Assembly (NCBI GenBank): GCA_900542015.1
Contig: UQLY01000003.1
Location: 124,001-188,000, forward strand
Direction of reading: 5' to 3'
Length of the DNA stretch: 64,000 bases
From: an uncultured Lachnospiraceae bacterium
Lineage (GTDB): Bacteria > Bacillota > Clostridia > Lachnospirales > Lachnospiraceae
Numbering within the stretch: the first letter of the stretch is position 1; each line of letters starts with the position of its first letter. A program made the translations under genes and the position numbers. Positions 28,201 to 34,477 of this stretch are shown in pieces. Below the pieces are notes generated by a model that saw only the letters and a program-made list of their open reading frames with translations, had not been told where the DNA came from and did not search any database.

Positions 28201-28816
28201 CGGCAGAATCTGTCGCTGCGGTGTCGGACGCAACGGAATCTGTCCCGGCAACGGCAAGCTCGGCAACGGCGGTCCCCGCGGCGTCGGACCCGCCGCTTTC
28301 CGGTACGGTAAGGGTGACGTCTATGTCGCTTGCTTTGTTGCGGTAAGTTTTTTCTGTTCCGTTTCCGGAAACGAGGGTGTTGTCGATGGGTTTTTCCTGT
28401 CCGTTTTCCCGGTAGGTGTTAGGGTAGGAAGTAAAAACGGTGCGGCAGGTGCCGTCCGGCATTTCCCATGTCCGGTAGTATCTGCCGGTTTTTATAAGGG
28501 TTCCCGGCTGGTCGGTTTGTTGTGCGAGGTCGGGGCTGCGGAGGGCAGAGGGGTCCCGGGTTTCTTCCGCTTGTTGCGCCGGGAGCGCAGAATCCGTCCC
28601 GGGGGCGTGGTTGTCGGATAAGATTCTTCCCTGCGCGGGCGCAAAAAGGGCTTGTTCCTGCTCATTTTCTTGTTTTGTCTGTTTTTGTATGTCAATCTTT
28701 TCGGAAAGTCCGGGCAGGGACCGGGCATAGGCGGGAACTTCCTGTGCAAAAAGAAGGATGAGGGCAAGCAGGAAGCTGAAGGCTCTTTTTTTCCATTGAT
28801 TTTTTTGTTTATTCAT
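19259..28816 (-). CDS. giant secreted RHS/YD-repeat protein, putative polymorphic toxin carrier
   Basis: 3185 residues from the ATG at 28816 (GGGAGG upstream; the frame to 28876 would add residues before the signal). Order: signal peptide ending VPAYA; low-complexity Ala/Ser/Thr/Asp stretch; a DNRLRE-like beta domain (about 390-567); a LysM-like segment near 697-745 (RYDTMKKIADYYGVPLETL); a DUF6531-like opening NLNTGNFYLAQEDFSYTDS near 775; about 75 YD repeats of about 21 residues (905-2480); a linker with a hydrophobic patch; the RHS core with YLRARYYN and DPSGH (2864-2868); then a 317-residue tail. RHS shells enclose and release the C-terminal part after cleavage near this core motif. The last 258 or so residues are clearly AT-richer than the shell and match no toxin I know. 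Anchored immunity-like genes follow. Confidence 0.9.
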   Translation of the reverse strand: MNKQKNQWKKRAFSFLLALILLFAQEVPAYARSLPGLSEKIDIQKQTKQENEQEQALFAPAQGRILSDNHAPGTDSALPAQQAEETRDPSALRSPDLAQQTDQPGTLIKTGRYYRTWEMPDGTCRTVFTSYPNTYRENGQEKPIDNTLVSGNGTEKTYRNKASDIDVTLTVPESGGSDAAGTAVAELAVAGTDSVASDTAATDSAAPDTAALTVSANRTETTLQPESGNYTKAVVSENAIRYNEVYQNIDVQYTVLPNGIKQDIILLAPQERSTFTYILKKDGIRAELQDNCVYIYPEDNTLSANGISVSANDSALPADNTLSANGISASADTTSGGNFPAMIISAPQMTDAAGNSSTNIELRLKEQETAYELILTADSQWLSDDQRTYPIKIDPSTTVLDRQIDNFTVSSVAGPIREDTVSCTGFFDGIGKTRSYIITTFLYQSIMIEAGLTGVDVLSAKLDIYQINDNTGFDIGCYRLKDPLYYPDITWDNSVAIDRYAAGKDSMETAGKGWHSFDIRDSVSGWMNGIYDSHGLVLISTNETMPGAVFASENYPDTAYTPSITIEWQDSDMPIDYSLNDTTVNLRPMTLTTTDGKMQCYGVFADGLARPYSTLSYELSDTAKNYKGLILSAACDKTFPDSTAFESAFPAGTLRYRDVTSNWQTAYPFTDFAYDTLYSIKARAAYQDQTGSETKSDDFLIYRVTRYDTMKKIADYYGVPLETLLFDNKAADLLLVENNTLFIRNPKQNTPYQPAELTDEEKNAIDSALLGRALHCEFGFEPVNLNTGNFYLAQEDFSYTDSFGTFALTRSYNALNADRAGSFGRGFTSLFDESISALPDGSLCYNRQDGSSILFTPDGNGAYSAPEGYRLKLRREQTGQAKAQFSAGEQTYPVYRYTVTKEDDSTSIFDAGGNLIQTTGENGETLTIQRNSEGKLTAITREGVTMKITLTPEGFISSVTMPNGGVFYYEYDSRQNLTKVTDPLGASKRFLYDENHRMLSWYDENNTRIVQNTYDAMGRVVRQLDENGNEIRLEYQKGKTTTTDARGNRTIYEYDDNYRTTAILYPDGSAETRQYRDNLLTVQSDRAGVETTYTYDENGNITRRQTGDIENIYTYDSDGNLLTVTDPLGNTAAAEYDADGNLIKTIDEEGNTTVYAYDNRNRLIQKTDANGNRLTYHYMGNYLTETRTNEKVTGKFAYNALGQIVNYTDAEGNTSTFAYDAMGRNTVMKTPEGNTTAIVYGKTGLVQSVTDPLGGVTRYTYNKSNDILSVTDPMGNRYEYTYDVGGNRLSQKDPEGNMTGYEYDEMNRLIRITDSEGGIYTYTYDAHDNVICAKDPVGNSVTATYDPYYGQVVVYTDEEGIQTHYQYDAGGNLLSVTKDGVFAVAYTYNAKGQIISTELANGLKEMQEYDANGNCILRTDSEGRKTVFAYDEENRPVKETTAGGYQYHYTYDGAGNLTMVTAPGGITQTYTYDGDGNLLTETDGEGNTTAYAYDGNGNLIAETLPDETQFLYRYDAMGRLVSSADGRHYLTTYEYDKTGNLTGITDPLGQKTVYKWDSLGRNTSVTDAMGRETLYTYDANGNLLSETAPDGGVTGYTYDKKGRLAGMTDALNRETTYEYDAFDRIIKETDALGAVTRYEYDVTGNLTAQVDPIGNKTTYEYDLYGNPLSRTDARGSRTEYEYDAENRLTAIRDARGSKAFMSYDETGNLISVKDPLGATESYTYDKAGRLTKEQSADGGVTVYTYDEVGNVITVTDSLTRTTEYQYDSAGNLIKMTNPKGNEVSYSYDARNRLISMIHEDGAEDLFAYDAADNLVAVKESGERMTEYAYDAMDRCIAVTDALGNQTSYEYDLCGNLMEETAPDGSRTAYAYDPVNRLTNKTLADGANYSYAYDKAGRIIKVCGPTGLETIYEYDSVGNVTALTKGGEGSDQQKTNYEYNSLNQIVEITDAMGGKTNYTYDKAGNLTGVTCADGALYRYEYDLAGNLTKTTDAAGLSRQFGYDTEGQLLSETSKGEGIDSTGDRTYTYSYDETGNLTFVKDPLGGVTGYTYDERNRLTETVSPKKAVTAYEYDSLSNLTMVTNAEGYRNTYTYDAKGRLTGESIAEEEHYAYGYDSCDRLIAVNNGTATASYTYDAMDRLTTVTDPNGESTVYTYDQAGNLLSITDPLGNRTENTYDQNGNLQSSIDPNDSRTTYDYDQLNRLTRKQTGDSLSDASYSYDSMGRLTKMNDITGETAYTYDAAGRLITAVDGDGNTLTYQYDLYGNITQVTYPDGGTVSYTYDALNRMTGVTDLTGRTTRYEYDKDGNLTRVIREDGETRIAYDKLGQITGLVNQYDGKTISAYGYAYDERGNITNEKIRLFQDGLTVEQEYIYQYDGMSQLIRSELTQLVGTSDGKKEHQTVTVTYAYDPAGNRLMMQTEADGATQKTTYTYDEAGRLATAEDSLTGQTRYTYDAAGNLIKEEGSRTRYYLYDASNRLSAVTDRENLLLAALYDGSDNRVFMMEYMPELIQKETDDTQNSPDADAPTAAGQDTLQAEQGSTGKNNAEEKEPQTLTGSYDQRENSLTQNNVTQNSPPGEAPLSEDQTGSNGFTAFWYGVLCQAADILLPLPTPFKTWLHDKMNFTDDITVLWEEEIYETDFSAAAETVQKEGTPFDLISRAVADTTGQQLAADAYRQVSYVNDTTGANARVLAENITNGGMGDATVNYTYGINRESYTLTGCAPSAGNTPFAGISPATGDSAAAMTVRGTYYYTGTGSVANLISGSKKTAYTYTPGGTGTTYTTDSYKVTIRTTDGTTGIRQTYENYAYNGEYTHETLGIQYLRARYYNMTTGTFTSKDTYAGRIESILSQNRYTYAENNPVNFADPSGHAKTKNQLPSLQDNIRVAKGGNGPALKPTVNNPTDAAKAAYQSRRDAAGLPKENTLLDNVRIYNGQEYYNNLLLRTPIITLMSTPGGSFTYAESIAAKVEAARCMGYEYIKLGREQEMIEYDSVKIVNGANEYIIPDTIDEIIFDLENKTIIEYIFHPAYNWGASGIYEEGDAKTLKNEENRYNVAVGVGILDYYYPVTGTLTEEYLKNRDITLILQNISDTNTPNEMIEIPCVVADLKAHTYNKYPNEGTKTNLPYEVITNVPNGMVQTGIREPNATNALEFSPDDVSGMVIEFTIKGDMPDFNPNDYRLKEIIVDK
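19262..20035 (-). other. variable C-terminal tip of the RHS protein (candidate effector domain)
   Basis: Coding part from about residue 2928 to the end. Base composition drops from the GC-richer shell to AT-rich sequence close to position 20035, while the 60 residues between DPSGH and this point (with KPTVNNPTDAAKAAYQSRRD) keep the shell's composition. That is the usual picture of a swapped tip behind a conserved pre-toxin linker. The tip contains a YIKLGREQEMIEYDSVK stretch, IIFDLENKTIIEYIFHPAY, and a beta-rich end. No HNH, deaminase, ADP-ribosyltransferase or metallopeptidase signature is visible. Confidence 0.55.
21370..26100 (-). repeat. about 75 tandem 63-base YD-repeat units inside the RHS gene
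   Basis: Diverged in-frame repeats encoding the pattern G-x-x-x-x-Y-x-Y-D-x-x-G-N/R-L-x-x-x-x-D. Units between about 22.5 and 24.9 kb use codons giving ATAAGTATA-type strings, those outside prefer GTAGGTGTA-type strings, so the block looks like a mosaic of two sources. Long antisense frames over this region are produced by the repeats. Confidence 0.8.
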
Positions 28817-29222
28817 GAACGGCGCCTCCCTTCTGTCTTGCCGGAATACGGCACCAGATGAATACGAGCGCCGCAATTTCTAACAGGGCGCACAGGATCA
28901 TGCCTGCGCCGCAGATTCCTGCGCGGTCAAGGAGAAAGAGAAGGATTCTTCCGGCGGTTCTTGCTGCAAAGAGAATAAGCCCGTAAGCGGCGTATGTTTT
29001 TTTACGGGTTTTTGTTTCTTTCCCGGCATGGTCTTTATCCCGTATGCTGCCAAGGAGGAAGGCGACATAGAAGCTCCCGAGGAGACTGCTTAAAGTTTCT
29101 GTTATATTTTTTGAGGTTTCTTCCGGCAGATGCAGACAGTTTGCCATAAGATATGTGAGTATGCCCATTGCCGCAAGGAGACAGACTGCGACTGACAGAA
29201 AGCAAATGATTGTTTTTTTCAT
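28809..29222 (-). CDS. small multi-pass membrane protein upstream of and overlapping the RHS gene
   Basis: 137 residues with about four hydrophobic helices (6-28, 46-62, 78-95, 103-125) and a basic loop DKDHAGKETKTRKKT between the second and third. No family recognised. Its last codons overlap the start of the RHS gene by eight bases, so translation of the two is probably coupled; GAGGGGAG precedes its own ATG. It may help export or anchoring of the RHS protein or be a regulator of the locus; nothing in the sequence decides. The 296 bases upstream, up to the divergent serpin gene, are AT-rich and contain a TATAAT on each strand but no complete promoter that I would defend. Confidence 0.7.
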   Translation of the reverse strand: MKKTIICFLSVAVCLLAAMGILTYLMANCLHLPEETSKNITETLSSLLGSFYVAFLLGSIRDKDHAGKETKTRKKTYAAYGLILFAARTAGRILLFLLDRAGICGAGMILCALLEIAALVFIWCRIPARQKGGAVHE

Positions 29223-29462
29223 AGATTGGATTCTCCCCTCTTTTATTTTCCGGATCGCCGGATTGAAATTTTTCAGCCCTTTACATTTTTTTGGCGTTTA
29301 TTATAAATGATTTTTTGAAGTTTGTGTTGTTTTTGGCAAAAATTGTCATTTTTTTGGTAATTTTTGTAATTTTAACGGGGGTTGGGAGCAAAGAATTGAG
29401 TCAGAATAAAGACGGAGGATTTTCTCAATTTTAAATTTTATCCTTTATTTTTCAGTAAATGT

Positions 29463-29468
29463 AGTATA
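29463..29468 (+). promoter_or_regulatory. likely -10 of the serpin operon
   Basis: TATAAT about 52 bases before the start codon in a very AT-rich region. The -35 position shows only a weak T-rich match. A GGAGG ribosome binding site follows at 29510-29515. Confidence 0.35.
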
Positions 29469-29519
29469 ATATAGTCAGACAAATATGTCCGGATATACCA
29501 TCATAAATCGGAGGTCTGT

Positions 29520-30830
29520 ATGATGAAAAAACAAATTTTACTGCTTATACTTCTTATTCCGGCGCTTTTACTTACCGCGTGCGGCGCTCAGTCTCCTGCA
29601 GAAGAGACCAAACCGGAGGCTTCGGAGCAGATCAATGATACCGCAGCCGCAGACCGGGAGGACAACTCACAGACGACCGTTTCCTCCAACGAGAAGGTCG
29701 AACCGGTCCCTCTTTCTCACAGCATCAATGCCTTAGGCTACGATCTGTTCGCGCAATTTACCCAAGCCGGACCCGAAAATATCTGTTTTTCCCCTTATAG
29801 TATTGAATCGGCACTGGGCATGGCGGCAGCCGGCGCATCGGGCGACACCTTGGATGAAATGCGGCAGGTTATGCAGATTAGCGACATGGATTCCTTTATC
29901 AAGGATCTTTCCCTTTCTGCGGATAAACTGGAAAACGACGCCATGGATATCCGCATTGCCAACTCTGCCTGGTATGAAAAAGATCTGACTTTTTCCGACA
30001 GCTTTGAATCCGAATACCTTCCGCTCCTAAAGGACGCTTATAAAGCGGATTGTTTTGAAGAAACTTTATCCGATCCCGCTACCGTCCAGATGATGAATGA
30101 CTGGATCGGCGACGCAACCAATGATAAAATTACCGATATGGTAAACGAAGTCCCGGATGACGCCGTGCTTTTATTATTTAACGCCGTTTATTTCAACGCG
30201 GAATGGGCGCTTCCTTTTCCAAAGGAAGGCACTTATGACGAAGCCTTTAACGGAACCAACGGAGAACAGACCGTTCCTTTTATGCACCTGTCCGAACAAT
30301 ATTTTAAATATTATGAATACAAGGGAATTCGCGCGCTCCGCATGTACTATAAAGACAGCGATATGGCAATGGATCTTTTGATTCCCGCCGATGAGGACGC
30401 AGATGTGACGGCGCTTTTTAACGCCCTCTCCCTTGAGGAAAAGCAGGCTCTCTACGACGGGCTTTCCGAAGCGGAAGAAATCTCGATTGCCAGCCTGAAA
30501 CTGCCCCGCTTCACCTTTGAATCCGACAGCATACGGTTAAACGAATACCTCAAAAACCTGGGTATGGTAAAAGCGTTTACCAATGCCGCGGAATTTGACA
30601 AAATCAGTGACGAGGTCCGCATCAGCGATATTTTCCACAAGACCTATATCCGCGTAGATGAAAACGGCACGGAAGCCGCCGCCGTCACGCAGGTCATGAT
30701 GAACCGCATGTCTCTTCCTGCGGGGGACCCTGTTACTTTTGAGGTCACAATGCCCTTTATGTACTATATCAGCGATACTTCCGACGGAACGATTTTATTT
30801 ATGGGAAGCATGAGTCACATAGATGATTAG
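29520..30830 (+). CDS. serpin-family serine protease inhibitor, lipoprotein
   Basis: 436 residues with a lipoprotein signal (lipobox LLTAC), a Ser/Thr/Glu-rich spacer and a full serpin domain. Recognisable serpin blocks: NICFSPYSIESALGMAAAGASGDTL near 80-105, LLFNAVYFNAEWALPF, and the breach/shutter region MPFMYYISDTSDGTILFMG at the end. The hinge of the reactive loop reads E-N-G-T-E-A-A-A-V-T, close to the consensus of inhibitory serpins, so it should be a working suicide inhibitor. Counting from the hinge Glu as P17 places Met397-Ser398 at P1-P1', followed by L-P. It would protect the cell surface from host or bacterial serine proteases of elastase type. A 121-aa membrane protein gene follows 15 bases later. 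Confidence 0.93.
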   Translation: MMKKQILLLILLIPALLLTACGAQSPAEETKPEASEQINDTAAADREDNSQTTVSSNEKVEPVPLSHSINALGYDLFAQFTQAGPENICFSPYSIESALGMAAAGASGDTLDEMRQVMQISDMDSFIKDLSLSADKLENDAMDIRIANSAWYEKDLTFSDSFESEYLPLLKDAYKADCFEETLSDPATVQMMNDWIGDATNDKITDMVNEVPDDAVLLLFNAVYFNAEWALPFPKEGTYDEAFNGTNGEQTVPFMHLSEQYFKYYEYKGIRALRMYYKDSDMAMDLLIPADEDADVTALFNALSLEEKQALYDGLSEAEEISIASLKLPRFTFESDSIRLNEYLKNLGMVKAFTNAAEFDKISDEVRISDIFHKTYIRVDENGTEAAAVTQVMMNRMSLPAGDPVTFEVTMPFMYYISDTSDGTILFMGSMSHIDD

Positions 30831-30845
30831 AGAAAGGATGATTTT

Positions 30846-31211
30846 ATGAAATACCGTATCCAAGCCTACATGGCGTACATAGACCGCCTGCTTCAAGATA
30901 ACGACAGCGGGCTGTCCTATGAGGAGCTGTCCGCAGAGCATGAAAAACAGCTTGCCTATTTTATGCACGAAAGGCTGGTGCATTTGCTTGTTACCTTAGC
31001 CTTCGCCATCCTTGCCTTCGGAACCTTTTTTATGCTCTGCCTGGATTTCTCCATTAGTATGCTGGTTTTATTGATTGCTTTTCTGGTGCTGTTGATTCCT
31101 TATATCATGCACTACTATCTGCTGGAAAATTCCGTCCAGTATATGTATAAGCAATACGACGCCTTACAGCAAAAAATCCATCCCGGCGCTTTTCAATTAG
31201 AAGAAAAATGA
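30846..31211 (+). CDS. small two-helix membrane protein
   Basis: 121 residues: an amphipathic N-terminus (YMAYIDRLLQDNDSGLSYEEL), two hydrophobic helices (about 45-66 and 69-90), and a charged C-terminal helix. No family recognised. It lies 15 bases after the serpin stop with its own AGAAAGGA site, so the two are co-transcribed; an AraC regulator follows after 25 bases. Function unknown, perhaps related to the surface serpin. Confidence 0.72.
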   Translation: MKYRIQAYMAYIDRLLQDNDSGLSYEELSAEHEKQLAYFMHERLVHLLVTLAFAILAFGTFFMLCLDFSISMLVLLIAFLVLLIPYIMHYYLLENSVQYMYKQYDALQQKIHPGAFQLEEK

Positions 31212-31236
31212 TGAACGAAAGAAAGGATACCAAATC

Positions 31237-31959
31237 GTGACAGATATTTTATTTGAATACGATCATCTTCTTATGCGCTCGGAATATCGGACACCGGACC
31301 CCCATAGTCATTTGGCGGTTCATCTGATTGCAGCCGTAAACGGGAACCTGCATTGTCAGATTGCAGGAGAGACCTTACATACGGACGCGGTATTTATCGC
31401 TTCCGATATTTGCCATACCGCGTTTGTCCATACCGGCGAGTTGCTTGTATTTCTCTTTGATACCTCCAGCCGGTACGCCAAAGAAATAAATAACACCTAT
31501 TTGAAGGACAAATCCTACTGCTGCCTTTCAAAAAACGAAACCGAAAACATCCGACACATATGGAAACAAAGCAACGGAGATCTTCTTACCGCCGATTCGG
31601 CAATCCTTGACGTTCTTCATTTAAAATCAGCCGCCGAGATTTCGGAGGATAAACGCATTGCTGAAATCCTGGCGTTTTTAAAATCTCTTGACGAGATACC
31701 CGAAAATATTATTCCCCTGCTTTGCGCTCAAGTCAGCCTTTCCAAAAGCCGTCTGTCACATCTGTTTTCTGAAAAAGTCGGGATATCTTTACACCGCTAT
31801 CTTGCTATGGATAAATTGCGAAAAGGTTATATCCACTATCAAAAATACGGAAACATTACAGAGGCGGCACTACGGGCGGGCTTTAATTCCCCTTCCCATT
31901 TTGCTTCAACCTGTAAAAGAATGTTTGGAATTTCTTTTTCCGAATTTATTAAAAGTTAA
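31237..31959 (+). CDS. AraC-family transcriptional regulator
   Basis: 240 residues started at GTG with AAAGGAT nine bases upstream. The N-terminal half is cupin-like (HSHLAVHLIAAVNGNLHCQI, then HTDAVFIASDICHTAFVHTGE), suitable for a small ligand. The C-terminal half has the two helix-turn-helix units: LCAQVSLSKSRLSHLFSEKV and the second helix ITEAALRAGFNSPSHFASTC with the usual F-K/R-x-x-x-G-x-S ending. It probably controls the alpha/beta hydrolase gene 88 bases downstream, the usual arrangement for this family, and possibly itself. Target ligand unknown. Confidence 0.88.
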   Translation: MTDILFEYDHLLMRSEYRTPDPHSHLAVHLIAAVNGNLHCQIAGETLHTDAVFIASDICHTAFVHTGELLVFLFDTSSRYAKEINNTYLKDKSYCCLSKNETENIRHIWKQSNGDLLTADSAILDVLHLKSAAEISEDKRIAEILAFLKSLDEIPENIIPLLCAQVSLSKSRLSHLFSEKVGISLHRYLAMDKLRKGYIHYQKYGNITEAALRAGFNSPSHFASTCKRMFGISFSEFIKS

Positions 31960-32047
31960 AATAATAAAAAGTCGGCATCTAATTGAAAGTTTAATAATTC
32001 AAAAAATGTCATAATCAAGTCACTACAGATTAAGGAGGCATTTTTTG

Positions 32048-33226
32048 ATGAAAAAATACGATGTAAAACAGCCAATCATACTGAAAAAGGGCGTATATAA
32101 GTTAAATGACGAAAGTAACTTTAATTTTCAGTTAAACCGCGTCATTAACTGGGACGGAGGGCGCCTTATAGATATTGAAAAGATTGCCGCCCGCATAAAA
32201 GTAAGCGCGGACTGGAAGCGGGAACTGATTGCCCTTGGCAGTGAAGCCATGTCCGAGGAACGGATTGAAAACGCCATTGCTTATTATCGAATGAGCGAAT
32301 TTTTTATGTATGACGGCGATCCTGATAAAAAGAAATACTATCAACTGGCAACCGATTTGTTTTATCAGTATTATGCCGACTATTTTGAGGGAGAAAATCC
32401 CAGAATAGAGCGATTTGAAGTGCCCTATGAAACTGTCAGGCTTCCTGTTATGCGTGTTATTCCCAAAAATGAAAATAAAGGGCGAATCCTGATTCATGGC
32501 GGCAACGACAGCTATTTTGAAGAGTTTCTTTTTACAATTCTTTATCTACAGGAACAGGGCTTTGAAGTTTATCTGTTTGAAGGTCCCGGTCAGGGCGGCG
32601 TAATGCGGCTGCAGGGTATGCACTTTACCCATGAATGGGAAAAACCGGTTAAAGCTGTTCTTGACTATTTTAATCTGGATCAGATTACCATTATCGGCAT
32701 TTCTCTCGGCGGATATCTGGCTCCCAGAGCCGCAGCTTTTGACAAACGAATCGCCCGGGTCGTAGCATGGTCCATTTTTCCGTGCTTTCAGGACGTCATC
32801 ATAGGAATGGAATCTCCCGGCGTACAAAAAATATTTTATCTTTTAATGAATTTACATGCAAAACCGATTATCAACCTGATATTCAATACTCTTGCCAAAA
32901 AAGAACCCGTTATTGACTGGGGCTTAAAACACGGCATGTATGCCTATGAGGCAAATAGCGCCTATGATTATGCCCGGAAATTGAAACTTTATGATATGGA
33001 ACCTGTCGCGGACAAAATTACCCAGGATATGCTTATCATCGGCGCAAATGAAGATCACTTTATCGATTATCGCATTGTCAGTCGCGAAATCAACATGTTA
33101 AAAAATGTTAAAAGTCTGACCTTCCGTTTGTTTACGGATAAAGAGGACACTCAGAATCATTGTAACGTCGGTAACGGAAAACTTGTTCTGGATACGATCT
33201 GCAACTGGATCACTCAAATAAAATAG
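32048..33226 (+). CDS. alpha/beta hydrolase
   Basis: 392 residues. The ATG at 32048 follows AAGGAGG; an in-frame TTG three bases earlier is a worse choice. The hydrolase core begins near residue 140: RILIHGGNDSYFEEF (oxyanion region H-G-G), YLFEGPGQGGVMRLQG, and the nucleophile elbow GISLGGYLAPRAA (Ser near 220). A late MLIIGANEDHFIDYRI carries the acid-side Asp, and the His is in EDTQNHCNVGNG. The 130-residue helical N-terminus and the E-G-P-G-Q-G motif place it near FrsA-type and dihydropseudooxynicotine-hydrolase-like proteins. Probable esterase or C-C hydrolase; substrate not deducible. Likely controlled by the AraC gene before it. Confidence 0.85.
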   Translation: MKKYDVKQPIILKKGVYKLNDESNFNFQLNRVINWDGGRLIDIEKIAARIKVSADWKRELIALGSEAMSEERIENAIAYYRMSEFFMYDGDPDKKKYYQLATDLFYQYYADYFEGENPRIERFEVPYETVRLPVMRVIPKNENKGRILIHGGNDSYFEEFLFTILYLQEQGFEVYLFEGPGQGGVMRLQGMHFTHEWEKPVKAVLDYFNLDQITIIGISLGGYLAPRAAAFDKRIARVVAWSIFPCFQDVIIGMESPGVQKIFYLLMNLHAKPIINLIFNTLAKKEPVIDWGLKHGMYAYEANSAYDYARKLKLYDMEPVADKITQDMLIIGANEDHFIDYRIVSREINMLKNVKSLTFRLFTDKEDTQNHCNVGNGKLVLDTICNWITQIK

Positions 33227-33229
33227 TGA

Positions 33230-33257
33230 TTGACAAATGTTCCTGAAATGTTAAAAT
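33230..33257 (+). promoter_or_regulatory. promoter of rubrerythrin gene
   Basis: TTGACA (33230-33235), 16 bases, TAAAAT (33252-33257). The -35 begins four bases after the hydrolase stop, so rubrerythrin is expressed separately from the gene before it. Confidence 0.6.
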
Positions 33258-33263
33258 ATAAAA

Positions 33264-33282
33264 AACAGGAATAATTCCTGTT
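33264..33282 (+). promoter_or_regulatory. PerR/Fur-type operator at the rubrerythrin promoter
   Basis: Perfect 9-1-9 palindrome AACAGGAATAATTCCTGTT, seven bases after the -10. Its centre CAGGAAT-n-ATTCCTG follows the 7-1-7 layout of PerR and Fur boxes and differs at only one base per half from the palindrome CAGTAAT-n-ATTACTG at the perR promoter of this window. Confidence 0.6.
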
Positions 33283-33311
33283 ATGAAAAATTTACCAAAA
33301 GGAGAATGATT

Positions 33312-33851
33312 ATGGCTGATTTAAAAGGAACAAAAACAGAAGCAAATTTAAGAACCGCTTTTGCGGGAGAATCCGAAGCAACAAATAAATACACTTATTA
33401 TGCGAGCAAGGCAAAGAAAGACGGCTATGTACAGATCGCCAATATTTTTGAAGAAACCGCCGGAAATGAAAGAGAGCACGCCAAGATGTGGTTCAAGCTT
33501 TTACACGACGGCATCGGTTCTACCGTGGACAACCTGGTAGACGCCGCTAACGGAGAAAATTATGAATGGACCGATATGTACGCAGGCTTTGCCAAAGAGG
33601 CAAGAGAAGAAGGATTTGACGATATCGCCGCCCTCTTTGAAGGCGTAGCGGCTATCGAAAAAGAGCATGAGGAAAGATACCGCAAACTTTTGGCAAATAT
33701 CCAGGGAGATCTGGTATTCTCCAAAGACGGAGACGTGATCTGGCAATGCTCGAATTGCGGACATATCTGCATCGGCAAAAAAGCCCCCGAGGTTTGCCCG
33801 GTCTGCGCTCATCCCCAGTCTTATTTCCAGATTAAGGCGGAAAATTATTAA
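33312..33851 (+). CDS. rubrerythrin
   Basis: 179 residues from the ATG at 33312 (GGAG at a proper distance; the ATG six bases earlier is too close). An N-terminal four-helix ferritin-like di-iron domain with [29 protein letters not shown] and [10 protein letters not shown] supplies the Glu and His ligands. A C-terminal rubredoxin-like knuckle [20 protein letters not shown] supplies the four Cys. It reduces hydrogen peroxide to water in anaerobes, drawing electrons from rubredoxin-type partners. The PerR-like operator at its promoter, shared with the perR/reverse rubrerythrin operon, predicts induction by peroxide. Confidence 0.95.
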   Translation: MADLKGTKTEANLRTAFAGESEATNKYTYYASKAKKDGYVQIANIFEETAGNEREHAKMWFKLLHDGIGSTVDNLVDAANGENYEWTDMYAGFAKEAREEGFDDIAALFEGVAAIEKEHEERYRKLLANIQGDLVFSKDGDVIWQCSNCGHICIGKKAPEVCPVCAHPQSYFQIKAENY

Positions 33852-33880
33852 AAACGACATTGGAAAGCAGGAATTTATCA

Positions 33881-34477
33881 GTGTCCCATGTATTGATCAT
33901 AGACGAATTGACAATTCCATATGAAATTATCCGGAGCAAACGCAAAACCTACGGGATCAGCGTTGCGCCCGGCGGAAAAGTGACCGTTCGCATCCCCTTA
34001 CGGGGCAGCGAACGGTTTGCTGTTTCCATGGTGGAGGAGAAAAAAGACTGGATCGCTTCCAGCGTCCGTAAAATGCAGACTGTAACGCCAAGACCGCCGC
34101 AAAAAGGAAAAACGCCTTATGAAAGGCGTTTAGAAGCTCCCTACCGGCATGCCGCAAAGGAATACATTGTTAAAAGAGCGGACTATTTCGCCGATCAGTT
34201 AGGCGTAACTTACAATACGATTACCATCCGCGATCAAAAGACCCGCTGGGGAAGCTGCAGCAGCAAAGGAAACCTTTCTTTTAACTGGCGGTTGATTCTC
34301 GCGCCCCCTAAGGTCCTGGATTACGTAGTCGTCCATGAGCTCTGCCATCGCAGGGAAATGAACCACTCGCCCCGGTTCTGGGCGCTGGTGGAATCCGTTA
34401 TGCCCGACTACAAACAGCACCGCAAATGGCTGAAAGACAACGGAGACAAGCTGGTTTTAAATACCGCGGAGCACTAA
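33881..34477 (+). CDS. YgjP/UPF0758-like metallopeptidase (M48-related, DUF45)
   Basis: 198 residues from the GTG at 33881, which has AGGA nine bases upstream; the open frame extends to a TTG at 33860 without a site. The diagnostic motif HELCHRREMNHSPRFWALVE (HExxH variant, with the third His in NHSP) lies near residue 150, preceded by RWGSCSSKGNLSFNWRL and followed by MPDYKQHRKWLKDNG, exactly the YgjP plan. Such proteins are cytoplasmic zinc metallopeptidases of unclear substrate. The 3' end overlaps the convergent glycosyltransferase gene by four bases. Confidence 0.88.
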   Translation: MSHVLIIDELTIPYEIIRSKRKTYGISVAPGGKVTVRIPLRGSERFAVSMVEEKKDWIASSVRKMQTVTPRPPQKGKTPYERRLEAPYRHAAKEYIVKRADYFADQLGVTYNTITIRDQKTRWGSCSSKGNLSFNWRLILAPPKVLDYVVVHELCHRREMNHSPRFWALVESVMPDYKQHRKWLKDNGDKLVLNTAEH

